The translations under genes and the position numbers were made by a program. From Gemmatimonadota bacterium (lineage in GTDB: Bacteria; Gemmatimonadota; Gemmatimonadetes; Longimicrobiales; Gaopeijiaceae), in the NCBI GenBank assembly GCA_041390105.1, contig JAWKQO010000001.1, positions 932,001 through 996,000 on the forward strand: DNA of 64,000 bases. Direction: 5' to 3'. Shown here one piece after another: positions 51,111 to 60,741 of the stretch. Numbering within the stretch: position 1 is the stretch's first letter; the number at the start of each line of letters is the position of its first letter. Under the pieces are notes generated by a model that did not search any database, had not been told where the DNA came from, and saw only the letters and a list, made by a program, of their open reading frames with translations.

Positions 51111-52441
51111 CACTCGACCCGCTCGAGCACCTGGGGCGCATCAGCGTGGGTTGGTTCTGGGGCCCGTTGGCGGTGTGGACCGCAGGAACCGGAATTGCCC
51201 TCCTGCTGCTCGGTCCGCACCGCACCCTCCAGCCCCTGCTCGCCTACCGTTTGCGGCAGGGGATGTTGCTGGCGCTGCCGCTCACCGTCGGGCTGGGGCC
51301 GCAACTCGCGCGGCTCATGCCCACCCCGCAGCTGCTGCCAACGTGGGGGACGCCGCGCTCGACGCCGTCCGTCGCGCTGACACCGCCGGCCCTCCTTCCC
51401 GACGCGGCGCCCCCCGCGACGGTCGACGTGTTCGCTTTGATCCTGGGCGCCGCAACGGTGTGGGTGGCACTCCTGGCGCTGCGTGCTGGATGGCGGTTCC
51501 TGGGACGTCTGAACCTGCTGCGTAGGCTCGGTCGCCTCGCCGTGCCGGTCACCGACCCAGGGGCAATCGCCATCCTGGAGTGGGGGCGTTCCGAGCTTGG
51601 CGTCGAGCAACGGGTCGATTTGCTGGAGGGACCGCCCGGAACGATCCCCATGACCTTCGGATGGCGGCGCCCGAGGATCGTCGTCTGCGCCACACTGGCG
51701 CAGCAGCCGGAGCGCCTGCGCATGGCCGTAGCGCACGAGCTCATCCACGTCCGTCGCGGCGACGCCGCCTGGGCTGTCATCGAGGGCCTGATCGCATCGC
51801 TAGGCGTGGCCCATCCGCTGGTTCCCGCACTCGCCAAGGCGGTGGATCGTCATCGGGAAAGCTCGTGCGATGCGGAGCTGGTCGCCCGCGGCATCGCACC
51901 TCCCGGGCCCTATGCGCGGCTGCTCTACGAGCTGGGCGCAGGGAGCGCCCTTCCCCTTCCCGCCCCGGGGCTCGCTGCCCGGCACTCGAATCTCACACAC
52001 CGGTTGGAGACCATGAGACGCTTCGCGAACAAACCCGAATCCCGACATCTGCGCCCACTCAGCAGCGCGGCAGGCGCAGTGGCCTGCCTCGGCCTCGTGG
52101 TCCTGTCCGCCTGCTCCGGGATCCCGGGCCTGCGGTCTAGTGTCAGCGACGAAGCCCGCGACGCCGCCGAGGAGATCACCTCGCGCTTGGGCCCCATGGC
52201 CGACGAGACTCGCGAAGCGGCCCTCGAGCGACTCGACGTCCAGATGGCCTACCTCCGCGAGCGCGTGGAGGGCGCGGCAGGTCGGATCGATGAACTCGAG
52301 CGCAGCAACCAGCGGGTGGCCCCTCACGTCTACGAGGAGTACCAGCTGCTGAACCAGATGTACCTGCAGCGGCTGGAGACCTACGAGACGCTGAAGATGG
52401 AACGAGAGACGGAGATCCGGCTGGGGCGCTCGTCGCGCTGA
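51107..52441 (+). CDS. BlaR1-type M56 membrane metallopeptidase with C-terminal helical domain
   Basis: Predicted 444 residues with membrane helices near 16-36, 50-70, 108-130 and a later one around 320-340 (GAVACLGLVVLSACSG). The M56 zinc site is AVAHELIHVRRGD (His210, Glu211, His214). The C-terminus after about 350 is a predicted coiled-coil (LERLDVQMAYLRERVEGAAGRIDELERSN), with no penicillin-binding or TonB domain. It is expected to cleave the upstream BlaI in response to an unknown signal sensed by the external helical domain. The TGA is 11 bp from the convergent pgm stop. Confidence 0.9.
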   Translation: MTLDPLEHLGRISVGWFWGPLAVWTAGTGIALLLLGPHRTLQPLLAYRLRQGMLLALPLTVGLGPQLARLMPTPQLLPTWGTPRSTPSVALTPPALLPDAAPPATVDVFALILGAATVWVALLALRAGWRFLGRLNLLRRLGRLAVPVTDPGAIAILEWGRSELGVEQRVDLLEGPPGTIPMTFGWRRPRIVVCATLAQQPERLRMAVAHELIHVRRGDAAWAVIEGLIASLGVAHPLVPALAKAVDRHRESSCDAELVARGIAPPGPYARLLYELGAGSALPLPAPGLAARHSNLTHRLETMRRFANKPESRHLRPLSSAAGAVACLGLVVLSACSGIPGLRSSVSDEARDAAEEITSRLGPMADETREAALERLDVQMAYLRERVEGAAGRIDELERSNQRVAPHVYEEYQLLNQMYLQRLETYETLKMERETEIRLGRSSR

Positions 52442-52452
52442 GGTGCGCAGAA

Positions 52453-54114
<1,662 letters not shown>

Positions 54115-54127
54115 GGCGGTCGGGGGC

Positions 54128-54220
54128 GGAGGCGGCGGTTGGGACGGCGCCTCGAATCCTACTGCTTCGGAGGCGGCGGTTGGGACGGCGCCTCGAATCC
54201 TACTGCTTCGGAGGCGGCGG
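54128..54220. repeat. 41-bp tandem repeat, two full copies plus 11 bases
   Basis: Copies at 54128-54168 and 54169-54209 appear identical on inspection; each begins GGAGGCGGCGG and contains TTGGGACGGC, and GGAGGCGGCGG repeats again at 54210-54220. The repeat sits 14 bp upstream of the pgm start codon, in what should be its 5' leader. Function unknown. Confidence 0.85.
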
Positions 54221-54313
54221 CCCCAGGGTAGGGCTACCGGGTGGGTATCACTGTACTCCGGCGCGTCGCGCGCCGCGGCCTCGGCTCGCACCAGCGGCGG
54301 CGGAGGGGGACCC

Positions 54314-54781
54314 CTACGGCCGCTCCAGCAAATAGGAGACGTCGAAGAAGGGGGTGGAGACGCCGATGGTGCCGATGGTGGCCCGAGCCAACACCACGTT
54401 GCCCACCTCCCCGCCGCCGCTGAAACGACGCACCACCAGCGTGTGGCGCACCGCTCCCCGGTCATACGCCAGGGTCAGCTCCACCGGGTCGGCAACGCGC
54501 ACGTTGACCAGCGCGAAGACCGCGTCGAGGGTGATGGTCACGCACGAGGGGCAGGTGGGGAGACGCACGCTGTCCGCGTCGAAGGCGATGCGCAGACGCG
54601 CGTCCTTGTTCTCGAAGGGCTGGCCGTCCACCAGCCCCGCCCCGCTCCCAAAGTAGTCACCCACCCAGGCGCCGGCCTCGTCGCGGACCGCCTCGACCGC
54701 CGGATCGACCTCCACATCCGCAGGCCCGCCGAAGCTGCATGCGGAGAGGAGGAGGGTCACGGCGAGGAGTGTGCGCGGCAA
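54314..54781 (-). CDS. Small lipoprotein of unknown function
   Basis: The 155-residue product has a short lipobox leader (VTLLLSAC, Cys15) and a small beta-rich domain (about 35-155; DARLRIAFDADSVRLP, ITLDAVFALVNVRV, VELTLAYDRG, HTLVVRRFSG). CPSC at about 77-80 is a possible metal or disulfide site. I do not recognise the family. It lies between pgm and the tRNA gene on the same strand, with no obvious operon partner. Confidence 0.72.
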   Translation of the reverse strand: MPRTLLAVTLLLSACSFGGPADVEVDPAVEAVRDEAGAWVGDYFGSGAGLVDGQPFENKDARLRIAFDADSVRLPTCPSCVTITLDAVFALVNVRVADPVELTLAYDRGAVRHTLVVRRFSGGGEVGNVVLARATIGTIGVSTPFFDVSYLLERP

Positions 54782-54997
54782 GGTCCGGTCCGCCCTGGCA
54801 AGTGGATCCGAACAGGAGTCCCGGCAAGATCGCTGGAGAACGGCCCCGATCGTGCGCAGGCGACAAACCCCGTCACGGCAATCACTTCGCTTCGATGGGC
54901 GCTACTGGATGGGCGTCGCTCCGCTCCGCCGCGTCGGCCGCTCAGCGGCCTCGGCTCGAACCCCAGCCAGACCGCTGTTCAGACCACTCTGCATGGA

Positions 54998-55072
54998 TGG
55001 GCGCTGAGGGATTTGAACCCCCGACCCCCTGCTTGTAAGGCAGGTGCTCTGGACCAGCTGAGCTAAGCGCCC
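54998..55072 (-). tRNA. tRNA-Val, anticodon TAC
   Basis: The minus strand folds into a complete cloverleaf: acceptor GGGCGCT pairs with the 3' AGCGCCC, D arm starts TTAGCTCAGCTGG, the anticodon stem CCTGC/GCAGG carries loop CTTACAA with TAC, and the T arm holds GGTTCAAATCC. The discriminator is A (54998) and CCA is not encoded. Length 75 bases. Confidence 0.95.
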
Positions 55073-55149
55073 GTCGGTAGTGAACGTAGCCGGGGAGCGG
55101 GTCGGTCGGTAGCCCGACTGGCCGCTGGGCGGGTCACCATGCGCTCTCC

Positions 55150-55626
55150 TCAGCTCCGAGGAAGCTCAGGCGGCAGGACACTCGACGGAAAAAACCAGAT
55201 CCGCGCGATGCGCCCGCCCAGAATCTGATAGGTCACCAGCTGGGTCGCGGTGACTCGATCGGCTCCGGCGCCCCACGAATCCATCTCTACCGCGTGAACG
55301 AACTCGTGGACCTTTGCCCCCGGAATCACCTCCATGCGGAGATCGTCCAGGTCACCGAACGCTTGGACCGCCATGCCCACGATCTCGTCGCGGCCGCGGG
55401 CCACCTCGGTCAACCCATCGTTCTCCAGCTGGAACCAGATCACGTCCTCGGCCAGCCACTCCCGCATAGCCTCGGGGTCATGGCGATTGAAGGCTGCCGC
55501 GTACGCTTCGATCACGACGTGCGCCGGGATCACTCCCCGTTGTGGGGCGCGGGAGGGCGCGCTGGCGCAGGCCGCCAAGCCGCCCATACCCACCATCACG
55601 AGTACCCCCCGAATCGCTTCCCTCAT
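55150..55626 (-). CDS. NTF2/SnoaL-like lipoprotein
   Basis: The 158-residue product has a lipobox (GMGGLAAC, Cys about 19) and an NTF2-like cone fold: VVIEAYAAAFNRHDPEAMREWLAEDVIWF, GRDEIVGMAVQAF and VTYQILGGRIARIWFF. Secreted members often act as isomerases, dehydratases or binding proteins; no catalytic Asp-His pair is diagnostic here. The longer open frame to 55749 is ignored because the signal peptide begins at ATG 55626. It is 91 bp downstream of the caspase gene stop on the same strand, though a common transcript is not evident. Confidence 0.78.
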   Translation of the reverse strand: MREAIRGVLVMVGMGGLAACASAPSRAPQRGVIPAHVVIEAYAAAFNRHDPEAMREWLAEDVIWFQLENDGLTEVARGRDEIVGMAVQAFGDLDDLRMEVIPGAKVHEFVHAVEMDSWGAGADRVTATQLVTYQILGGRIARIWFFPSSVLPPELPRS

Positions 55627-55717
55627 GCCTCTCCCGTCGTAGCGCCCTCGCAGGAGCGAGCAAGCGCTGTGCCCGGCGCGGGCTGACGGCCCTTTCAGCA
55701 GCCGTACCCACGGATAG

Positions 55718-57364
55718 CTACCCGCGACGAAGCGTTTCCTTGACCGCACGCGGGATCAGCACGAAGTCACCGCCCTGGTGTGAACCGAAGTGTCCATGGA
55801 CCGGCATGTTCACGCCCTTGGCGCAGTGCATCTTCAACTCGTCGAAGGTGAGCAGGTCGTCCTGTTGGACATTCTTGTTCCCTCGGGTCTCCAATGCCTC
55901 CAGGACATTGCGGGCAAAGGGCGAATGCGCCTGTTCCCCATCTTTGACGCTCCCGATCCCCGAGGCGATGAAGTAGCGCGAGCCACACATGAGCTGGCGG
56001 TCGAGGAAGTATTGCGTGTCCACCGATGCGTAGCTGCTTCTGTATTTCTCGGTCATCGCCAGCCGGTCCAGCTGCTCCTTCTGTTCCCGCGTCAAGGTGT
56101 AGCCGGTGCGAGCGTTGTATCCGAACTTGCCACCAAAGCACACGTCCAGGATCAGTAGAACGTGTTTGAAATCCAGATTGTCCAGAATCTTCTGCAAGGC
56201 GACGAACTGGAAATAGGACCTCAAACCTCTGTCGTCTCGTAGGCTCTTGGAGTCTTTCAGTACAATGAACCCGTCGTCGTGGATCACGCTGTCGAAGTGT
56301 CCATGGCCCGCAATGAACACGATCAGATTCTTTCTCTCGCGCACCTCGGTGTAGTCGATGAGAGCGCCTTGCAGGTCATCGTAGGTGGCGTTCGGCAAGA
56401 ACCGTGTGTCATAGCCGTACTCCTTCCTCAGCAGCTCCTCGACCCTTGTTCCATCCGCGATCGGGTTCCTCAAGCTGTCCCAGCCGGGCGCATCGAACTC
56501 GTCGATGGCAACGACCAGCGCACAGTCCTCGGGCCCTACGTTCGCTGTTGGAGTTTGCGTCTGGTCCGGGATCGTGGTACCGCGGGTGTCGACCGCCCGG
56601 ATCCGGGCGGCGAGGTCCGCATAGTCCTTCTCATAGAAGATGCGGGAATAGAACCACGGGTTCTGGAGAACCGGGAAGTCCTGTTGTCGTTGCAGGATCT
56701 CGAACTCGACCCGCTTTCTCTGATGGGGGTCGAACAGATCGAGAAGACTGGCGTCGATTCCCGTCAGAATCTGGGTCAAGACACCGCCTTCCGCGGTTTC
56801 ATAGGCTACACCTTCCGAGGAGATGATCACGCGGTTGCGACGGGTCAGGGCCGTGAGCTGAGGGTCTTGACTCGACAACGCGGAGATCAGGACGTCCTGC
56901 ATCCCCTCCTCCGAGCAGAGGTCGAGAATGAACAACTGCTTCTGGCATTCGATCTGCGAGGTCCAGCTGTGAAGCTTCTCCAGGGACAAGGCGTGTTCCG
57001 AGGCCTCGGAGACATCCGCCCACGTCTGATCCCCAGGGTGGGTCAGGAGCCTGAATCCCTCCTTCAGCACCGCGTATCCTGCCAGGAAGATCACCAACAC
57101 GTCATCCGGTCGCGCCTGTGCGACGACCTTCTCGAAGCTCTGGGTGATCCGATCGAGAGTGGCCTCCTCGTCGTCGTGCAGGTAGGCATGGAGGGCACCT
57201 CTGATCGGAACGTCCTTCTCGATCTTCCAGGCGATCCGACGCGCGTCATCCTTGCAGGCGTTCAGCTCGCCAATGAAGGGCAATCCAGTGCGATCGATGG
57301 CGACCGTGATCAGGTGGAGGTTGTTTGGCTCCCTTGGAGGGGGTGCTTGTCTCACCATTCCCAT
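55718..57364 (-). CDS. Tandem caspase-like (peptidase C14) protein: pseudo-caspase plus active caspase
   Basis: The 548-residue product carries two caspase folds. The first (about 14-245) has the strand LHLITVAIDR, then DDVLVIFLAGYA, with Tyr97 replacing the catalytic His, and ILDLC with Cys150 retained. The second (about 280-540) has ALVVAIDEFD, AGHGHFD with His354, ILDVCFGG with Cys409, and the typical end HSPFARNVLEALE and GGDFVLIP, so it should be active. There is no signal peptide, NTPase or WD40 domain. The start has GGAGG seven bases upstream. GC is visibly lower than its neighbours (50% in 56221-56280), suggesting recent transfer. Function unknown; stress or phage defence is one possibility. 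Confidence 0.88.
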   Translation of the reverse strand: MGMVRQAPPPREPNNLHLITVAIDRTGLPFIGELNACKDDARRIAWKIEKDVPIRGALHAYLHDDEEATLDRITQSFEKVVAQARPDDVLVIFLAGYAVLKEGFRLLTHPGDQTWADVSEASEHALSLEKLHSWTSQIECQKQLFILDLCSEEGMQDVLISALSSQDPQLTALTRRNRVIISSEGVAYETAEGGVLTQILTGIDASLLDLFDPHQRKRVEFEILQRQQDFPVLQNPWFYSRIFYEKDYADLAARIRAVDTRGTTIPDQTQTPTANVGPEDCALVVAIDEFDAPGWDSLRNPIADGTRVEELLRKEYGYDTRFLPNATYDDLQGALIDYTEVRERKNLIVFIAGHGHFDSVIHDDGFIVLKDSKSLRDDRGLRSYFQFVALQKILDNLDFKHVLLILDVCFGGKFGYNARTGYTLTREQKEQLDRLAMTEKYRSSYASVDTQYFLDRQLMCGSRYFIASGIGSVKDGEQAHSPFARNVLEALETRGNKNVQQDDLLTFDELKMHCAKGVNMPVHGHFGSHQGGDFVLIPRAVKETLRRG

Positions 57365-57586
57365 TGCGGCCTCCGCGTCAGGGAATCAGAACGTCGTGCG
57401 GGGAAAGGGCCAGGAGGTCGTAGGGCGGCGTTCAGGCGGGAGGCGGGCTCATCGGACATGGGGCGCAACATCCGGCGGGGGAGGAGGGTCCGCAAGCGAC
57501 TTCCGCCACAAATCCTGGTATGGATTCCGCGACCCAGCGCCCCAATTGCGAAGGTCCTCCCCCTGCGCGTGATGCTCGGTTCTCCC

Positions 57587-58897
57587 TCAACCAGGCCCGA
57601 TCCGAAGTCGCCTCTTCACCTGTTCAGCCTCCACCTGCGTCGCTCGTTTGAGCGGCGGCGCGTCGGGTAGCAGCCGTCCGGTCGGATCGAAGAAGGTCGC
57701 CCCACCGTCCGGCTTCAGCTCGACCCCATAGCCCCCCTCGTGCAGCAGTCGGTGATGCACACGGCAGGTCAGGATCAGGTTGGAGAGGCGCGTGCCGCCT
57801 CCGTCCGCCCAATGCCGCACGTGGTGAGCATCGGTGAACCGCCGGCCACAGCCCGGGAATCGGCAGCCTCGGTCTCTTACCTCCAACGCCCTACGGATCG
57901 CCGGCGGAATCGAGCGCGTCCTTCGTCCGACGTCGAGCACTCGCCCGTCCGCGTCTCTCGTGACACGCACAACCCCCGCATCGCAGGCCAGCCGCCGTGA
58001 CGTTGCCGCGGAAACGCGAGTCCCGTCATCCAGCTCTGACATCTCGGGCTCGGAGTCGCCGTCGAGCGTCTCGGCCTCCACATGCAGCACTACCTGGTAC
58101 CGCTCCGCCCGCGTACCGCTCACCGGCGCCTCCGGTCCACCGCCCTCCTGGTCGAGCCCCGCCGCGAGCGCCCGCTCGGCCAGCAGCCCGACGGCGTCTG
58201 CCCGCCGCTGCTCGGGTGTGATCGCTTCGCCGTACCCGGCCAGACCCGGCCCCTTCCAGAACAGGGCATCGCTGGCTGCATCCAGCGCCCGCATCAGCAG
58301 GGCACCCACTTCCGGGTCCAGTCGTCCTTTCACCACATACATCCCATCGTCGTCCGGGAAGACCGACAGTGTCCGTCTCTGGTGCCTCAGGCGCTCAAGC
58401 TCCCGCTCGTCCAGCCGGCTGTGACGCTTCCATCCACGCACGACGCGCTCCAACTGATGAGCTGTGGAACTGAGAGCCACCTCCAGCAGTTCGGACTCGC
58501 TGTTCGAATCGGCCACTCGCGTGAGGGCCCGTACCTTGGAGAATGAGAGCTCGCCGCGCGCCATGGCGCCGCGGATCTCCGGAAGCGACGTGAGTGCCCG
58601 GGCCGCACGCACCTTCTCCCGCGCCGCGCCCAGGTCGATTCCCGTGCGCCACGCCAACCAGTGCGCGCACGTGACATGACCAGACAGCTCCCACCCGCGC
58701 CGGCGATCGAACTCCGCGATCAAGGTCAGTTGTCGGTGGGTGGCGGAGGCGATCTGGGCCGCAAGCGAGGCAATCTCGTCACTCAGCGCTTCCAGTTCGT
58801 CGAGTTCTTCGTTCGGAAGGTCGAACGGAGAGCGGCGAGGGGCGTCGGGTCCTGCGATGGACGCGGGAACCATAGCAGAGGCGGGAGCGAAACCCAT
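57587..58897 (-). CDS. DUF222 and HNH endonuclease domain protein
   Basis: The 436-residue product has a DUF222 helical domain (about 25-280; LDELEALSDEIASLAAQIASATHRQLTLIAEFDRR, then TCAHWLAWRTGIDLGAAREKVRAA) and a C-terminal HNH nuclease domain (CRFPGCGRRFTDAHHVRHW, then GGGTRLSNLILTCRVHHRLLHEGG). Both zinc cysteines (CxxxxC) and the HH...N...HH residues are present. This is a widely multiplied family, often near mobile DNA, with unknown biology. ATG 58897 was selected over a 51-residue longer start with no homology. It lies 222 bp upstream of the caspase gene on the same strand. Confidence 0.88.
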   Translation of the reverse strand: MGFAPASAMVPASIAGPDAPRRSPFDLPNEELDELEALSDEIASLAAQIASATHRQLTLIAEFDRRRGWELSGHVTCAHWLAWRTGIDLGAAREKVRAARALTSLPEIRGAMARGELSFSKVRALTRVADSNSESELLEVALSSTAHQLERVVRGWKRHSRLDERELERLRHQRRTLSVFPDDDGMYVVKGRLDPEVGALLMRALDAASDALFWKGPGLAGYGEAITPEQRRADAVGLLAERALAAGLDQEGGGPEAPVSGTRAERYQVVLHVEAETLDGDSEPEMSELDDGTRVSAATSRRLACDAGVVRVTRDADGRVLDVGRRTRSIPPAIRRALEVRDRGCRFPGCGRRFTDAHHVRHWADGGGTRLSNLILTCRVHHRLLHEGGYGVELKPDGGATFFDPTGRLLPDAPPLKRATQVEAEQVKRRLRIGPG

Positions 58898-59385
58898 GAA
58901 ACGGCTGCCTTTCGGAGGGCGAATCGAGCGCGTTCGTGGCGCGTGCACGAAAGGTAAGGGCGGGTTTTTCGGCCTCACTGAGGGCGCCTGGAGCCACGAG
59001 TGTGACGCCGCAGGCCGCGGAGGGGTCAGCGGGACCGAGCGGCCGCGCACAGAGCCTCGAGCAGAGCGTCAGTAACGCCCGAACCCACGATCTCGGATGC
59101 CGGTAGGCACGCGTGCCGCAAAGTCGTCCATAGCAGGATGGGACGTCGTTGATGGACCGGCCCCGCAGGAGACGAGGAGCAGCCACGATCGCGCTGCGAT
59201 CGCGATCACCGGGTGTGGCAGGTCCGGTTTCTCGACGGCTCCGGTCGGGCATCCTAGCTTGTCGCCATCGCCCCACCGGGGCGCCCCCGGGTTCAGGTGC
59301 CTGGCTGCGCGTCTTCTCGAGCCGTCGGAGGTGGGCTACCATGGGGTAGCATGCGAGCAGGGTGCCAGCGAGCAACAGGATGCCG
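58898..59385. other. Gene-free divergent spacer with small hairpins
   Basis: 488 bp between the DUF222-HNH gene and the ion channel. No coding sequence with family support. Two perfect inverted repeats: CGATCGC-GCT-GCGATCG at 59186-59202 and GCTACC-ATGG-GGTAGC at 59335-59350, the second 35 bases before the channel start. They could be regulatory or noise. Confidence 0.55.
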
Positions 59386-60624
59386 ATGAGTGAGCCGCGG
59401 CCGCACCGCACGCTCCGGCTCGTCTGGGAGGTGCTGGTGGCGTCGACCGCCGCGCTGCTGGCGATCACCCTTCCCATCCGTTTGCTCTCCGGCGGGGACC
59501 GCGGCCTGCCTCCGATCGCCGAAGTCTTCGTGACGGTCGTGTTCGGGGTCGACTTCGTTCTGCGGGTCCGCGCACGCCGGAGTTCGGGAGCGCCGACAGG
59601 ACCTGCATGGGCCACGGTGGACGCGCTGGCCGCCCTTCCTCTGGCGCCGCTCCTCCACCGCCCCGAAGCCGGGCTCCTGCGGCTGGTGAAGCTGCTCCGG
59701 GCCTTCCCGCTCTTCGGTGGGATCGGTCACCGGCTGCGCGCCAACCCTGCCCTGCTCCGCCTCGGCGGCTTCGTGCTCATCCTCCTGGTGCTCGCCCACT
59801 GGCTCGCGTGCGCCTGGATGGCACTCGGTGGCAGGGGTCCTGGCGGCCTCGCCCGAGCGAGCTATCTCGAAGCCCTCTACTGGACCGTGACCACCCTGAC
59901 CACGGTCGGGTACGGAGACGTAACGCCGGCGACCGCGCCGCAGCGGCTCTACGCGATGAGCGTGATGCTCCTGGGCGTCGGGGTCTACGGATTCGTGATC
60001 GGGAACGTGGCCACGCTGCTCACGCGCGTGGACATGGCTCGCGCCCAATACGTGGCCACGCTCGATCGCCTATCGGGCTTCCTGCGCTACCGGCGCGTCC
60101 CTCTGCACGTGCAGCGGCACATCTTCGACTACTACCGGTACCTCTGGGAGCACCGGATGGGGTACGACGAGGCGTCGCTCCTCGAAGATCTGCCCCCCAC
60201 CCTCCGCCAGGAGCTTTCCCTGGTGCTCAAGGGGGACCTGATCGAGAAGCTCTCGTTTCTCGAGGGAGCCTCCAAGGAGCTCATCCTCGACCTGTGCATG
60301 CGCCTGAGACCTCTCGTCTTCACCCCGGGCGACACGATCGTTCGCGCGGGGGAAGAGGGGCGGGACATCTACTTCATCAGCGGTGGTGCGGTCGAGGTGC
60401 TCGCGCCCGATGGGACGCGGGTGGGCACCCTCACCGATGGCGACTTCTTCGGCGAGCTCGCGCTACTCCGCTCCCAACCGCGGACGGCGACCGTGCGTGC
60501 GCTCGGATACTGCGACCTCTACGCGTTGGACCGGGACGCCTTCCTCCGCACACTGGAGCGCTATCCAGACTTCGCGGAGCGTATCGAAGAGATCGCACGA
60601 AGCCGTCCCCACCTGGAGGGATAG
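59386..60624 (+). CDS. Cyclic-nucleotide-gated potassium channel
   Basis: The 412-residue product (ATG 59386, with AGGA seven bases before; ATG 59380 is an alternative) has six membrane segments: S1-S4 within about 10-110 with an Arg-containing S4-like LLRLVKLLRAFPLFG, the pore helix and filter TTVGYGD (about 180), and S6 YAMSVMLLGVGVYGFVIGNV. A linker (DRLSGFLRYRRVPLHVQRHIFDYYRYLWEH) follows and the C-terminal cNMP-binding domain has FISGGAVEVL and FFGELALLRSQPRTATVRAL, the phosphate-binding cassette with Gly-Glu and Arg. It resembles bacterial MlotiK1-type channels plus a CNG-like C-linker. The ligand is probably cAMP. Confidence 0.93.
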   Translation: MSEPRPHRTLRLVWEVLVASTAALLAITLPIRLLSGGDRGLPPIAEVFVTVVFGVDFVLRVRARRSSGAPTGPAWATVDALAALPLAPLLHRPEAGLLRLVKLLRAFPLFGGIGHRLRANPALLRLGGFVLILLVLAHWLACAWMALGGRGPGGLARASYLEALYWTVTTLTTVGYGDVTPATAPQRLYAMSVMLLGVGVYGFVIGNVATLLTRVDMARAQYVATLDRLSGFLRYRRVPLHVQRHIFDYYRYLWEHRMGYDEASLLEDLPPTLRQELSLVLKGDLIEKLSFLEGASKELILDLCMRLRPLVFTPGDTIVRAGEEGRDIYFISGGAVEVLAPDGTRVGTLTDGDFFGELALLRSQPRTATVRALGYCDLYALDRDAFLRTLERYPDFAERIEEIARSRPHLEG

Positions 60625-60741
60625 GGCCCGGACTGCGAGGTGCACGGCCGCCCCCCCCCACCCGCGCCCCGCTTGCCCCAGCCGCAGGCCTCTCCCTACC
60701 GTCCGAGCATCGATTCCCCATCCGACAAGGAGCGGTGAGCC

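Noticed and set aside
51107..52441. Beta-lactam resistance locus
   Set aside because: BlaI and M56 proteins are present, but there is no penicillin-binding sensor domain and no beta-lactamase gene near either pair.
58779..59615. Open frame on the minus strand spanning the DUF222-HNH 5' end and the channel 5' end
   Set aside because: It overlaps two convincing genes and its product is low-complexity Arg/Pro/Ser-rich with no motif, despite a short hydrophobic stretch that resembles a signal.
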